A DNA stretch of 64,000 nt from Isoetes taiwanensis (Eukaryota > Streptophyta > Lycopodiopsida > Isoetales > Isoetaceae), in assembly GCA_021234155.1 (NCBI GenBank), contig JAJEKV010000112.1:2162282-2226281 (forward strand), given 5' to 3'. Made by a program: the position numbers and the translations under genes. The stretch's first letter is position 1. Each line of letters begins with the position of its first letter. The notes beneath the pieces were generated by a model, which saw only the letters and a list, made by a program, of their open reading frames with translations, had not been told where the DNA came from and did no database searches. Shown piece after piece: positions 20,150-30,620 of this stretch.

Positions 20150-22093
20150 CACTTCCTCTGCATCTTCATGGCTACAACTGAGCCTCCAACTTCTGCATTG
20201 GTCTAGGAAAGATTGTCTACTCTCTGGGCTTAGATGCTTCTTTGTTTGCCTTTGCAAACACCGTTCAAAGTGGAAAACACATGATCTTTCCTTTTCTGAA
20301 TTTGGCTCGCCTCCGAAGAAGACTTCTCGGACGGCATTCCAATTTGCCTGGGCCTCGTCAGCCATAAATCCATGGAATTGTGCTGGTGGAAAGCCCTTAC
20401 TTTTTAGCACTTTGTTCATTTTTCTCCAGAACTTCTTTTGAGATTCTACATCCTCCGCTGCATCCTTATGTATCCTAGTAAACAATATAGATACAATGGA
20501 TATCTTTGTGCAATAAATATATTTTATAATTAGGTGTAGAAAATATACTCACATGGGATCATATACATGACAGGCCATTGTTGTCACCCAGTTATTCGCT
20601 TAACATGATCAAAATGCAACCATGAGGTTGCCGAATCTCCTGACGGACTCATTCGGTTCACCAAATCCATGCCCGAACCAGCCCCAATAGTTGACATCTT
20701 AAAGAAATAGCACCTCTCATGTTGAGTGTCATGCAACTGGTCCGGAAACTTTGAACCATGGAAGAACTCGTAACAACATCTTCTTTTTAAATACAACATG
20801 CTACTTAGCTCATCTTGGCATTGGCGATTTCTTTTTCTTGCATCATCTCCACTTCCTCAACCTAGCACATACAAAAGAAGAAGAAGCTTAGTTTACAACA
20901 ATGGAGAAAATCCACACCTTAAAGCTCACCTTCTTTGATTGCATAGTGGTTCCAGTCGTAGCAATAGAACATCTACTTGTTCGGTGGTCATTTTGTTTAT
21001 GTCTTCAACATCCACTTCCAGCAATATGCTTCTACATATTTCTTCCATAGCAATATTATTCTGAAGCTGCCTTGGAGCCATGTGCACAACTGAAGTTGGA
21101 GTACTATCAATAATGCTTTTCATTTCTCTTAATTTCCAATCTTGAAAGTGCACTCCTGATTGGATGGGAGTGGGTGCTTGTGTGTATAGCAAGTCTAGTG
21201 TCTAAGATACACTTTGGAAGACAGTAATATATAGTAGCATCACATAGTGCAATACAATATGGCTGCTCCTTGCAATATGTGCAACTTACTGAACCATGCT
21301 CATCACTTATAGGCCCAACATCTGGTCAGATATTCATAGAGCCCCTACATTGAATGGAATTATGCTCCCCTTTACTAAGAAAGTAATCACAACAAGGATT
21401 TTGGCATTGCAGATGGCCTCCACAATATGCAAGCCTCACTGTGCCATCTAATGCATGGCTATATGTTGTCCACATATGAGGATCTTGATTTTGCTGCATA
21501 CCGTCCATGCTACCTCTTGTTTCCTGTTGGCTTGGTAATTCCAACACTACTTTGCCATCATAGTAAGGGGGCAAACATGTTACATTTACTGACTCCTTTA
21601 CTTCCGTGAGTATCTTCTTTAACTTGCTATTACCACTCCGTAACAACATCTTTTTGAAGGTTGAGTTGCAACCTTTTAGGGACTCTGGAGATGATGATTC
21701 TGAGTCTATATTTATCACTCTACTAGGTTTGTCAGACAACAAACCACTATATACCATCACATTGTTGCCAAAGCATTCCTCTACAATATAACAACGCTTG
21801 CCTCCTTCATTCACAGTTTCCTCTAACACGTTGCTCAGAAAGTTTGGACCATAGCCACTCTGAACAATACATAAAGCATCCTCTGCAAATTGGAAGAAAG
21901 TTGCAAGAGCATTACTATCCAGAACGCATTTCCCATTGAGGAAAGGCATAGACATTTCTTGATCTCTTTCCCATGCCTTCACTATAACGCGAGTAGCCAT
22001 ACAAGAAGAACTCAAACAAGAACTCAAATAAGAACTCAAAATTCTAGACACAATGCGCGCATAATATACATAAAGGATAAAATAATATACCAT
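20150..22093 (-). pseudogene. Second transposase-like gene, zinc finger plus catalytic region
   Basis: Reading leftward, the first block (22,093-21,326) contains the Cys-rich segment YCGGHLQCQNPCCDYF and a following SIQC. The next block (21,192-20,926) has an IAMEEICRSILLEVD stretch. A third (20,799-20,584) ends LHFDHVKRITG. A 78-bp GT-AG intron (20,475-20,552) joins HVYDP to the final block, which reads FHGFMADEAQANWNAVREVF and later RSCVFHFERCLQRQTKKHL. The ADEAQANWNA and CxFHFE motifs recur at 63,030. Frame changes at about 20,590 and in the zinc-finger tail mark it as decayed. The 3' end meets the plus-strand pseudogene head-on near 20,150. Confidence 0.65.
20475..20552 (-). other. 78-bp intron in the second transposase-like gene
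   Basis: Donor GTGAGTAT and acceptor TTTACTAG. Splicing joins YDPM to IHKDAAED in frame. Confidence 0.7.
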
Positions 22094-22404
22094 TAAAATA
22101 AAAATTAAGTAGTATATCCGTTAAAACGAAAAAATTACGTTATTATTAGTTTTGGTGGCTATGAGGCACCTGCTCGTTAAAACAGAATACGAATTTGAAA
22201 ACATGGCTAACGAATAGTATTAGTTATCGAATAATAATTATTATTAATAACGAATATGATATTAGTTGTATTAAGTGGCTATCAAAATTATATTCAGTTA
22301 TAATGTTTCTAAAGCATGTGACCTTTGAAAAAAGAAAAATAGAAAACACAAAACTTGAGCAATCGAAGCTTAAACACCTTTGTGCAATCAATCTTTGCTA
22401 CTCG

Positions 22405-23190
22405 CGCAATGGCCGACCGGGAGATTTTGGAGCCGACCGATATTTCGCCATGAGATAAGTTTTTTACGATATATTTTCTTTACCTTTTTTAGTTGAATCT
22501 ACTTGATCGGGCCCGACCGAAGTTTCTCTCGAAGTTCCCCGAGTTCTTCTACCGAAGTTAATCATCGGTCGGCACCGACCGCCGAAGTTCCCCGAGTCTT
22601 AGCCGAAGTTCCTTGAGCCCCGAAGTCCGGGATCGAGTTCCATGAGTCTGATCCCTGAGTTTTTAATTCAAAACTGCCGGAGCTGGAGCTGGGGCTAGAA
22701 GCCCCATTTCTTTTCCCAGAAGGCTATGGAGCTTCCAACAGCTTCGCCGGATTGATTGTTTCGACTGGTCGGCGCCGACTCAACATTTTCAGAAATCATT
22801 TGCTTGATCATCAACATTTGTTGGATCATTTGCTGGATCATTTGCTTTCCCTGGTCGGCGCCGACTGAGGCAAAAACGTGACGTATCTCTGCTGATCAAT
22901 ATCTCTGTTGTAAAATATCTCTGTAAACGTGATGTGCAAAATACCTCTGCTTGATCATCTCCTTGCTTTTTGCAAAATACCTCTACATTGCTTGATCATT
23001 TCTTTTCTTTGCTTTGCTTTGCTGTGAATATCTCTGCTTTGATCATTTCTTTGTAGATCCCTCTACAAAATGATTCGGCAGACCTTCGGCAGACCTCTAC
23101 TGTAAATGACTCGGCAGACTTTCGGTAGTCCTTCGGCTGTAAATCTCTGCTTATCATTTCTTTGCTTTGCACGCCTGGTCGGCGCCGACT
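22405..23190. repeat. GTCGGC/GCCGAC palindrome cluster
   Basis: The 12-base palindrome GTCGGCGCCGAC occurs at 22,768, 22,854 and 23,178. A variant CGGTCGGCACCGACCG occurs at 22,566, and half sites (GCCGACCG) at about 22,411, 22,434 and 22,510. The three perfect copies share CTGGTCGGCGCCGACT. The surrounding bases show partial self-complementarity. Confidence 0.8.
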
Positions 23191-23360
23191 GAGATAAATG
23201 CCTCTGCAAAAACCTCAAGTAAATATCTCTGCAAAATACTTCTACTGTAAATATCTTGTAAATACCTATGCAAAATACCTCTGCAAAACATCTGTGTGGG
23301 TTGCAAGCTGCAAAAGATCTATGTGGGTTCGTGTAGCAAAATATATCTGTAAATATCTGG
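22880..23360. repeat. AAATAYCTCTGC dispersed repeats upstream of the 482-codon ORF
   Basis: About fifteen variants of AAATACCTCTGC or AAATATCTCTG, often followed by TTGATCAT, fill this stretch. It could be an expanded promoter or 5' untranslated region, or an old minisatellite. Confidence 0.6.
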
Positions 23361-23512
23361 GCAAGGAATAATCTGTGCCCATTTAATTGGTTTGCCCATT
23401 TAATTAATTTAATCTTCTTGGATGTATAGTGTGCATTTCATTTCCTTTCCTGCTTTGTTCATTTCAAACTCCAATTTACACATTTCCAATTTAATTTATG
23501 TAGACTATTGGC

Positions 23513-24961
23513 ATGGTAGAGACCAGAAATAGAGCTTCAAATTTTGTGTACAAGTATTTGGATAAGGAGCCAAGGAGACGATCGTCAAAAAAGATGTCTA
23601 ATTCTAATACAGATGATAGTGATAGTGGTGTTAAAAGTCCAAGGGCTGATGCAGATTCTAGTGTTGCACAAGAAGAGCAAATACACGAAACTATTATCCA
23701 GCAACCAGACTCTGATTGCCATGATACTACAGGGCATGATTCGGCAGACCTGAATGTCCTTACACCTGAGCATGACAAGCCAGCAAGTAAAGATATTTCC
23801 AAATCAAGAAGGGAAGGAAAAAAAAAGGCAAAAGAAGATGAAGATTTGGAGACTCTCGAATTTCCCAAGACATTCACAATGCAGATGATTTCTGAGACAC
23901 TCCAGGAGTTAAGAATTGTATGCAGGACCTCTCCACCGTTAATTCCTCTATGTAGAATAATGTTGAATCAGGCAGTAAGAATCATCAACAAGGAAGCTAA
24001 ATCATTGAGAGAAACATTACGAATTGATGGTTATGTAATGGAGAAGGGGAGCTTCATTTTGTCTGTCACCACTGCAGTAGGCACTCATTGTCCAATCACA
24101 GACCAGATAATGAGCACTTGGGATGCCTATTGGTTAGAGGAAAACCAACGCTTCGAGAGTGAGCTTGCGAAAAACGAAGAATGGAAAGATTTAAGTGGCA
24201 ACAGCTCTGATCAGCAAACCAATCAAGCTAATCAAGGTGAAAAGAGTAGGAGAGCCAGAATTCCAGATTCATTAAGAAATAGATTATATGTTTCTGCAGA
24301 TGATGTTATTATTGCCAGAATTGAGTTGCAAAGGAAACATGATGAAGCAGCTAGAATTAGGGAGGAAAAGGAAGCTGAGAGAAAGAAAATACAGGAAGGG
24401 AAAAGAATGGCAAAGGAGATGGAGAAGAAGAGGAAGGAGGAAGAGAAAAAGAAAAGAGAGGAAGCAAAGAAATTGAGGGAGGAGGAGAAAAGAAAAGCAA
24501 TAGAGGATAGGAGGTCAGGAAGGCCAAGAAGAGAAAGAAAGGCTAAAAAATATACAGATTATGACATGGATACTGATGATGGTGAAATGCAGGAGGAATA
24601 TGCTTCAGACCATAGACAACAGCAAGAAGTAAGTGAGGGAAATGCAAATTTGCAGCAGAGCCAAGGACTTGAACTTGTAGTTGACTTGCATGTTGATGAA
24701 CAACATGCATTGCTCCAGGACAGCCAGCCACCTATTGAGGAAGAGGATATGATAGGTTGTAGTTTGGAGGAGACTCACGTGTGTTCATGGGACCAACATT
24801 GCAGGGAAAAAGAAGACCAATTGGCTGAAAATATCCAGCAAACACCTTCTTCATGTTCTGATAGTTTTGATGAATCTGAAGAAATTCAGAAAAAAACAAA
24901 AGCATTGGATGATTTGTATCGAGCCGAGGCACATAACCATTTGTTAAACCTTGGCCTTTGA
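23513..24961 (+). CDS. Uncharacterised Lys/Glu-rich coiled-coil protein, 482 aa
   Basis: The longest intact frame in the window. I do not recognise the family. Residues 1-45 are basic and Ser-rich. 45-110 are acidic and low complexity. 115-235 form a more ordered region with hydrophobic helices (FTMQMISETLQELRIV, then PLCRIMLNQAVRIINKEA). 265-340 are a long charged helix rich in REEKEAERKK and KKREEAKKLREEEKRK, likely coiled coil. It is followed by an AT-hook-like SGRPRRERKAKKY at about 333-345. The C-terminus is acidic and Gln-rich and ends in AEAHNHLLNLGL. This could be a nuclear host protein or an ORF of an unrecognised transposon. The first ATG in the frame is used. Upstream is repeat-rich DNA, and I see no TATA box I would defend. 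Confidence 0.6.
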   Translation: MVETRNRASNFVYKYLDKEPRRRSSKKMSNSNTDDSDSGVKSPRADADSSVAQEEQIHETIIQQPDSDCHDTTGHDSADLNVLTPEHDKPASKDISKSRREGKKKAKEDEDLETLEFPKTFTMQMISETLQELRIVCRTSPPLIPLCRIMLNQAVRIINKEAKSLRETLRIDGYVMEKGSFILSVTTAVGTHCPITDQIMSTWDAYWLEENQRFESELAKNEEWKDLSGNSSDQQTNQANQGEKSRRARIPDSLRNRLYVSADDVIIARIELQRKHDEAARIREEKEAERKKIQEGKRMAKEMEKKRKEEEKKKREEAKKLREEEKRKAIEDRRSGRPRRERKAKKYTDYDMDTDDGEMQEEYASDHRQQQEVSEGNANLQQSQGLELVVDLHVDEQHALLQDSQPPIEEEDMIGCSLEETHVCSWDQHCREKEDQLAENIQQTPSSCSDSFDESEEIQKKTKALDDLYRAEAHNHLLNLGL

Positions 24962-25590
24962 TGATAGTGTAAGATTCTTAATGTAAGCAATGTAATTCTT
25001 TGATGATTTGGGGTTTAAGCAATATAAATTGATATTGTTTATTGTTGTTTTCAGTTGCTTTGAGTTGGTTTAACTATTCAATGTGCAATTAGAGTATCTA
25101 TTCTTCCAGGTATGTTTACTGAACTCAAAATTCATTTCTATTAACTAGTTTGAAAGACATCATTAACTACAAATGTGATCAAGACCAGTTGTGTTGGCAC
25201 TTGATTGAAGGTTCAAATCCTTCAACTCCATGGTCTTTTTGCTTAGATTTGTTTGCAGCAGATTTAACTGAAAGGAGCAGTAGCAGCAGCACCTATAAAG
25301 TCTAATTCTTGATCAGTCAATGTCCTCTGGAACCATCATTTAGGTTCTGTTCATGTAGCATTGAAACTTATTAGTGCACAATATAAAACTTGGGATGCAC
25401 CATCAAAGTTTGCAGGTAATGCCATTGAAGATCAGGGACTGCACCATTTGGATTTGGAAGTCGCTCCATTAAAGGCATTGGTGCGCACCAAGGACGTCAT
25501 TGGTGTGCTCCATTAAAACTGTCACCATTTAGGAACATGGCTCACTGATAAGGGCAAATACTTTCGCGTCGCAAGCATCTGAAGGTTTTG
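24962..25590. other. No recognised gene
   Basis: 3' flank of the 482-codon ORF, AT-rich. At 25,204-25,224 a tRNA T-arm-like sequence (GAAGGTTCAAATCCTTC) sits within an AGACCA...TGGTCT stem. There is no complete cloverleaf. Confidence 0.4.
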
Positions 25591-25770
25591 CGTCGCGGCG
25601 CCATTTTTTTTTTTTTTTTTCGTCTCAGACGCTTTTTTTTTTCTTTTTGCGTCGCTGAAAAATTTTCAGCGACGCTGTTTTTTTTTTTTTCCGGCCGGCG
25701 AGGTTTTAATACGTTAAATACGTATTTTATTAAAAAATACGTATTTTTTGACTTTATACGTCAGGAATTT
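25585..25770. repeat. GCGTCGC/poly-T palindrome block
   Basis: Four GCGTCGC-type motifs alternate with T runs. The 13-base arm GCGTCGCTGAAAA at 25,649-25,661 pairs perfectly with 25,663-25,675. Next comes TACGTATTTTATTAAAAAAT, then TACGTATTTT, also self-complementary. Confidence 0.75.
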
Positions 25771-26924
25771 GAATTTTGTACGTACAGAACCTATCCCTGA
25801 ACAAGACAGGCAGTCACACACGACATCACAACTAGAAATAGATGTTATAATGCTGTTAAATAACTCTAACAATTAAATTGTTAACTGCTGGCGACCGGAA
25901 AATGATTCATATTTAAATTTCTCTTGACAGAGCGATTTTTCTGAGTGTGCGGGTTGTAAAACCATAATCAGAGACCACGACGAAAAACCCGTAAGCAGAC
26001 CATTTGCGTAGCATCCTTGAGGATATGAAAGATGAAAGAAACTTTTGGAGATCCAGCATGTAATTAATGGCGGCAAAGGAAGCTCATCAATTCCATTAAG
26101 CGGCTTGCATGGCTTTTTCTGCGTAGCTACTTCAGATGTCATACAACAGATTGAAAGCCGACAAATCGAAGTGAACAAAATCCGAATGAAAACTCAATGT
26201 TATTCATGTCACAAAAGAAGCAGAGGAGGAAATCGGGATGGTCGGAGAAGAGGAAAAATAATTTTCAAGGACTTTCTAATTTCCATGGCCGTCCGATGCG
26301 AAATTAAGAGACCTAATGGTTGAGATAAAATAAGCTGACGTGGCAAGACACGTGGCATAGCTAGAATTGCAGGAAAGTGGGCAGCTCGGGTTAGGCAACC
26401 CTGCTAAAAAACTGGTGCCATGCATTGCTCCAGATTCTTGCTTCGAGGATGATGATGGAATTTTGGGACCGTCACTAACATAGAGAAGCTCCAGAGTAAT
26501 CTCAATACAAAATGAAATAGCTACTGCGAGACTGAACCAAAAAACATTCCCAACGCTATTAAGAGGCATAAACTGCATGCACCATAGGAAACAAGCAGAA
26601 TCACTTCATAAGGAACAAACTCTACAAAAATAGAATGCATCTTATGCAATAACATATGTCCAAACAAGAATGTCCAAATAATACTTCCTCAAGTAGCTCT
26701 TATAGATGTGGTCTCTTACAGATACCATTTATTGTGAGAAGCCCTAGTCCTCGAAAACAACTGAATAAGCCTGTATACAGAGAACAAGACAGTCTTGTCT
26801 TATAACCAAGTACCAGAACATTGTAAATTGCCTTCCAAGCCATCTAGCTTTGGGTGGGTATCAACTGAACTCAAAACTACACTCTACTTAAGCACGAAAC
26901 ATAGCAAAAAACTAGCATGAGCAT
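25771..26924. other. No recognised gene
   Basis: Two overlapping frames of 92-101 codons (26,045-26,323 plus; 26,276-26,578 minus) show no family motif. The minus one has a hydrophobic N-terminal stretch. Homology to the SAUR 3' flanks begins near 26,925. Confidence 0.4.
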
Positions 26925-27312
26925 CCGGTGAATTCAGTAATGAAGACCGGATAGGATTGAAAACTTTTGTGAGGCTCTGATGGGTACGGGTTGCTCAAAT
27001 AAAGTTGCCTGTAATTTCCGGGAACTCTTGGCAATTGGACAGCTCAGTTTGGAGTTTTCTTTGTTCCCGATTTACGTGTAGAAATAGTCAAGTTCTTATG
27101 TTCTATAAGCAGAAAAACAACGAATCCATGAAGAAACAAATGCTTCAACCAAAACTTATGACAGATTGTTAGTAAGGATTTATAGTGCATTGTGGCCACT
27201 CTAAAACAACGGCTATTACAGAATATAACGAAAGTTGGGAGTGTATTCATTACCCCCAAATTGGGGGCAGTTTCTGTACAGTTAATATAATGGGAGGCAA
27301 AACCTTTCCCTC

Positions 27313-27747
27313 CTAAGAGTCATAGAAATCTAATAGCTCATCAATTGCTAGTTGAGCTGCCTGTTTCTGGTTATTTTCCAAGAGCCACAAGAAGTGCTCA
27401 AATAGAACAGGGTCACATGGTATTGTGAGGCCTCCACTACATTCAAATCCATATTCTTCAGCAGATCTCGCCAGCAACCTTCTCATCAAATTGTGGCTCA
27501 ATACAGCAGTTGGGACAACAAACCTCTGCCTTTTCTCTCCTACATACATTGCCACACAACCTTGTGGCATATCTGAAACCTCAACACAGCATGCATCTGC
27601 TTCATAATCACTGTCTAAGTCGCTCATTTGCCTCTGCGATTCAACAGAGCTGCTCCTGCTACTAGCCCAAGAACTTGATCTTGATAACCTATCCTTTCTT
27701 TGCAGGAAAGCAGACATCCGTTGCAATTTAGATCTCAAAAAAGCCAT
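27313..27747 (-). CDS. SAUR: SAUR family protein A1, 144 aa
   Basis: SAUR proteins are small auxin-induced regulators. The best-known ones bind PP2C.D phosphatases and so keep plasma-membrane H+-ATPases active during cell expansion. Residues 1-25 are basic, 25-40 Ser-rich, and 43-60 acidic (DLDSDYEAD). The SAUR core spans about 61-124: GCVAMYVGEKRQRFVVPTAV, then EEYGF and GGLTIPCDPVLFEHFLWLL. The C-terminus is DELLDFYDS. The start is the ATG in GCCATGGCTT, which aligns with all class A paralogues; an upstream in-frame ATG lies near the TATA box. No intron, as usual for SAURs. TATA (TATAAAT) at 27,826-27,832. Head-to-head with B2. Closest to A8 at 60,458. Confidence 0.95.
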   Translation of the reverse strand: MAFLRSKLQRMSAFLQRKDRLSRSSSWASSRSSSVESQRQMSDLDSDYEADACCVEVSDMPQGCVAMYVGEKRQRFVVPTAVLSHNLMRRLLARSAEEYGFECSGGLTIPCDPVLFEHFLWLLENNQKQAAQLAIDELLDFYDS

Positions 27748-27825
27748 GGCAAGCAATGGAAAGTAAGAACTTGTGATAAGAATTTGAGAAGAAAGAAGTA
27801 CTGGAATAGAGAAAGATAGGACTGG

Positions 27826-27925
27826 ATTTATAACCAAGACGGGTGCTGCAACAAGGACGTTTGTTTGAGTACACAGTAAATGAACGGACCCACTTCTCCT
27901 TTATGGCACATGCCTTTGTCTACAC
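27826..27925 (-). promoter_or_regulatory. Class A SAUR promoter block of A1
   Basis: Contains, in coding direction, GGGTCCGTTCATTTACTG, GAGTAC, AACGTCCTTGTTGCAGCACC and TATAAAT. The same block precedes every class A gene at the same distance. Confidence 0.8.
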
Positions 27926-28169
27926 TATACAGTCAAATTGTCAAATTGTATCATAGTGTCAGGATAAATTCTGGGCAATGCAGCACCGTATATTTGTTGA
28001 TAAGGTGAGCATTTTGCTTAGATAGTCTGGTGTTGCACGATCAATCAAGCATGGCTTTTTGACTTTGAATCCAAAATGCAGTAAAAGCAGATAACTTAAT
28101 TTATTTTAAACAGACGAGTAAAGCACCTATCTAGATATTATGTATCTAGGGATCATGTATCTTGGCTTG

Positions 28170-28262
28170 GTTTTATCACCAATATGGGTTGCTGCAAGAA
28201 GGACGATTGTAAGTACATATTAAATGCCTGGACCCATTTCACATGCATTTGTCTACATAGTC
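28170..28262 (-). promoter_or_regulatory. Orphan class A-type promoter block
   Basis: In minus orientation it has ATGTGAAATGGGTCCAGGCA, TTTAATATGTACTTA, CGTCCTTCTTGCAGCAACCC and a TATA-like TGATAAAACC. No SAUR start codon follows; the sequence continues into AT-rich DNA. Equivalent orphan blocks lie at 34.50 and 59.90 kb. Confidence 0.7.
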
Positions 28263-28439
28263 ACACAAATTATATTGCTTGGATGTCTTACTTTAGCTTG
28301 TGCAATGCAACATACTATTTCTTTGTCGGTTGTTATGAACTTGAATTCTTCTGAGCAATCACATGATATTGCTGACAGCATACCATATTGGAATCTGGCA
28401 AGCAAATTGAAGTAATTGCATTCTAGCAGTATCATAATA

Positions 28440-28700
28440 ATTGAGTACAGAGAAATACGGCAGCCGCCGAAACTTTTCCGGCTATGCTCGTCCTCAACTG
28501 TGCACTTTGTACACCAATGTCACATTCCTTTCCTAAAAGACTAGTTGATGTTTGCCAAGTAATGCCAAGACCAACCTCAATATTGGCCATGCAAGGCCTG
28601 TTGTATTTGCAGACAATTGTATTTGCAGACAACTGCATGTCCCACAAAGGAGAAGATGTACTTATGGTTCATGCTACTTGCCCTTACCTTTGTTGTTGAC
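28440..28700 (+). promoter_or_regulatory. Conserved upstream block of class B SAUR gene B2
   Basis: About 260 bp ending at the TATA box (TATAAAA, 28,701) is conserved at the same place before B7, B3 and the B relic. It is open for translation in both directions. The sense frame begins MLVLNCALCTPMSHSFPK, and the antisense frame contains VGLGITWQTSTSLLGKECD. Confidence 0.75.
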
Positions 28701-28786
28701 TATAAAATGAAGCATTCCTTCAATGATGCTGCAATCAGTTCTTTCTACAGATATCCTAGTATATTCCCTTTTTCTAGCATAAAGAA

Positions 28787-29206
28787 ATGGCTTCCCTGAA
28801 GGCTAAGTTCTGCAGGTTTTACGAGTTTCTTGGCAGCAGAAATATGCTATCAAGATCAAATTCCTTGGCCAGTAGTAGCAGGTGTAGTTCTTCAGACTTG
28901 GACAGCGACTGCGAGGGAGAAGGAGGCTGCTCTGAGTTTTGTGAAGTGCCTGAATTTTGTATAGCAATGTATGTGGGAGAGCAAAGGCAAAAATTTGTCG
29001 TGGCCACTGGGACTTTGAGATGCCCATTTATGAATAGGCTGTTTGATAGGTCTGTCAAAGAGTATGGATTTGAATATAATGGAGGCCTTACAATCCCTTG
29101 TGAGCCAGTATTGTTTGAACACTTGCTATGGCTTTTATGCAAGGACAAAAAGCAGGCAGCTAAAATTCAGATTGATGAGCTACTAGATTTCTATCATGAT
29201 TGTTAG
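28787..29206 (+). CDS. SAUR: SAUR family protein B2, 139 aa
   Basis: Class B SAUR. The N-terminus MASLKAKFCRFYEFLGSRN differs from class A and is followed by a Ser-rich stretch and an acidic linker (DLDSDCEGEGG, residues 37-47). The core at about 58-118 reads CIAMYVGEQRQKFVVATGTL, then KEYGF, GGLTIPCEPVLFEHLLWLL. The C-terminus is DELLDFYHDC. Single exon. TATAAAA at 28,701 gives a 5' leader of about 50-60 bases. Divergent from A1 with 1.04 kb between start codons. Compared with B7 it has K70 for R, N83 for K, F86 for L and VKEYGF for AEEYGF; all lie in the core but nothing is obviously disabling. Confidence 0.93.
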   Translation: MASLKAKFCRFYEFLGSRNMLSRSNSLASSSRCSSSDLDSDCEGEGGCSEFCEVPEFCIAMYVGEQRQKFVVATGTLRCPFMNRLFDRSVKEYGFEYNGGLTIPCEPVLFEHLLWLLCKDKKQAAKIQIDELLDFYHDC

Positions 29207-30221
29207 ATTGACTCCCACTACGGGTTGGATCTACAGATATGCCTCAGATGGGCAAATGAATAGAATTAACAATTATCCTCCAAGATCACATGTTTTTTCT
29301 GCTGAATGTTCTTGTGTTCTTTCCTACACTTTCTTAGTTCTTATCTTTTACAAAAGAGGGATACTATATCCAGAGATTTGTGTATATAGATAGAATTAAC
29401 AATACATCTTCCAAAATCAATTGTTTTCTTCTGCTGATTCTTCTTGTGTTCCTTATTATACATTCTTTATTTCTTATCTTTTAAAAGGGAGGATATATAG
29501 TAGAGTATCATGAGCAAACTTTGTCTCATAAAGAATGTGGGCTACTACATAGGATCACAAAATAATATGGAGCCCAAGAACGTGAGCTACTACATAGGAT
29601 CACAAAGATAAATTGGAGCCCCTGGCTTTAAATCTCTAGCATACAATAACAGACAAATAATGGAAGTATTGAAGATGAAATTCAAGAACGAACATAATAT
29701 GACATTGTAAGGGAGTGGCTTCTTGCTATTGCATACTAAGATTGAACATTTGTTCTGCCCTACGTGATGGAATAAACTTGAACTCTTCTTTACGAGCTCA
29801 TCAAAGAATAACTCATTACTCAAGTTCCTGGTACTATAACGGAATTAATCTCCTTCCTAATTTTCTATTTGTCCCTTGAATAAAATGCATGGTGATCATT
29901 CTTATTTGTAGAACATGGCCAAGCTTAGAGTGGCTTATTTTTTGTGATTGTCTTCGTCCAAAAGGTTGGCCAACCCTTGTTTGTACTATGTGAGTTATGA
30001 ATGAAAGATGAACGAGCATGAAAATATAGCAGAGAAAATTGATTATGTAGCTAAGTTTAACCTGAACTATGTATATCCACATCGTTTTCTTTTGTATACT
30101 CATTATAAGTAACTCCTCTTATATATATTGTCATTGCAGTTAGGATGCAATTGTCAGTTTGGTGCCATGCATTGGGCCACAATATCGAGAAGCTTGCACT
30201 CTAGAAGTTTGCCACACGTAT
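29207..30221. other. Duplicated noncoding spacer
   Basis: 3' flank of B2 and an inverted counterpart of 57.8-58.7 kb. Small frames here are not conserved as protein. No gene. Confidence 0.55.
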
Positions 30222-30273
30222 CTACAAGCTTGCAAAATTAGACAACCTTAGAAGTTAGAGCTAAAGAAGTCAT
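30222..30273 (-). pseudogene. Truncated class A SAUR relic
   Basis: The start MTSLALTSKVV ends at a stop after 11 codons, owing to a deletion relative to the MTSLRSNLLRL relics at 34.2 and 57.8 kb. It retains an upstream class A promoter block (30,349-30,445). Confidence 0.7.
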
Positions 30274-30587
30274 GGCTTGCAACAGGATGTAGGAGTTTAT
30301 CCAGGGAAAGTGTTAGAATGTCGAAGTTGGAAGAGTATGCAGTGCAGGGCTGGTTTTATAACTAAGATGGGTCCCTGCAACAAGGACAATTGAGTACATA
30401 TTAAATGCTTAGACCCACCTCGTCTTTGCAGCATATGCAATTGTTTATATATTCAGACAAGTCATATTGTTTGGACCAGGCATAGCTTGTTAACTGCAAC
30501 AAACTATTTGTTACCTGTTCAAGGAAGTTGTCCAGCCTCAAAGCAGTTGTCATGTGAAAACAAATGCTTCAACCAAATTTATGACCC

Positions 30588-30620
30588 TACACTACACTAC
30601 ACTACACTACACTACACACT
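30588..30620. repeat. (ACTAC)n microsatellite
   Basis: About six perfect CACTA units mark the point where the inverted copy changes from relic flank to class A upstream sequence, a likely recombination joint. Confidence 0.8.

Noticed and set aside
25181-25240. Possible tRNA (GAAGGTTCAAATCCTTC inside an AGACCA/TGGTCT stem)
   Set aside because: Only about 55 bases long with no anticodon arm; at best a SINE-like remnant.
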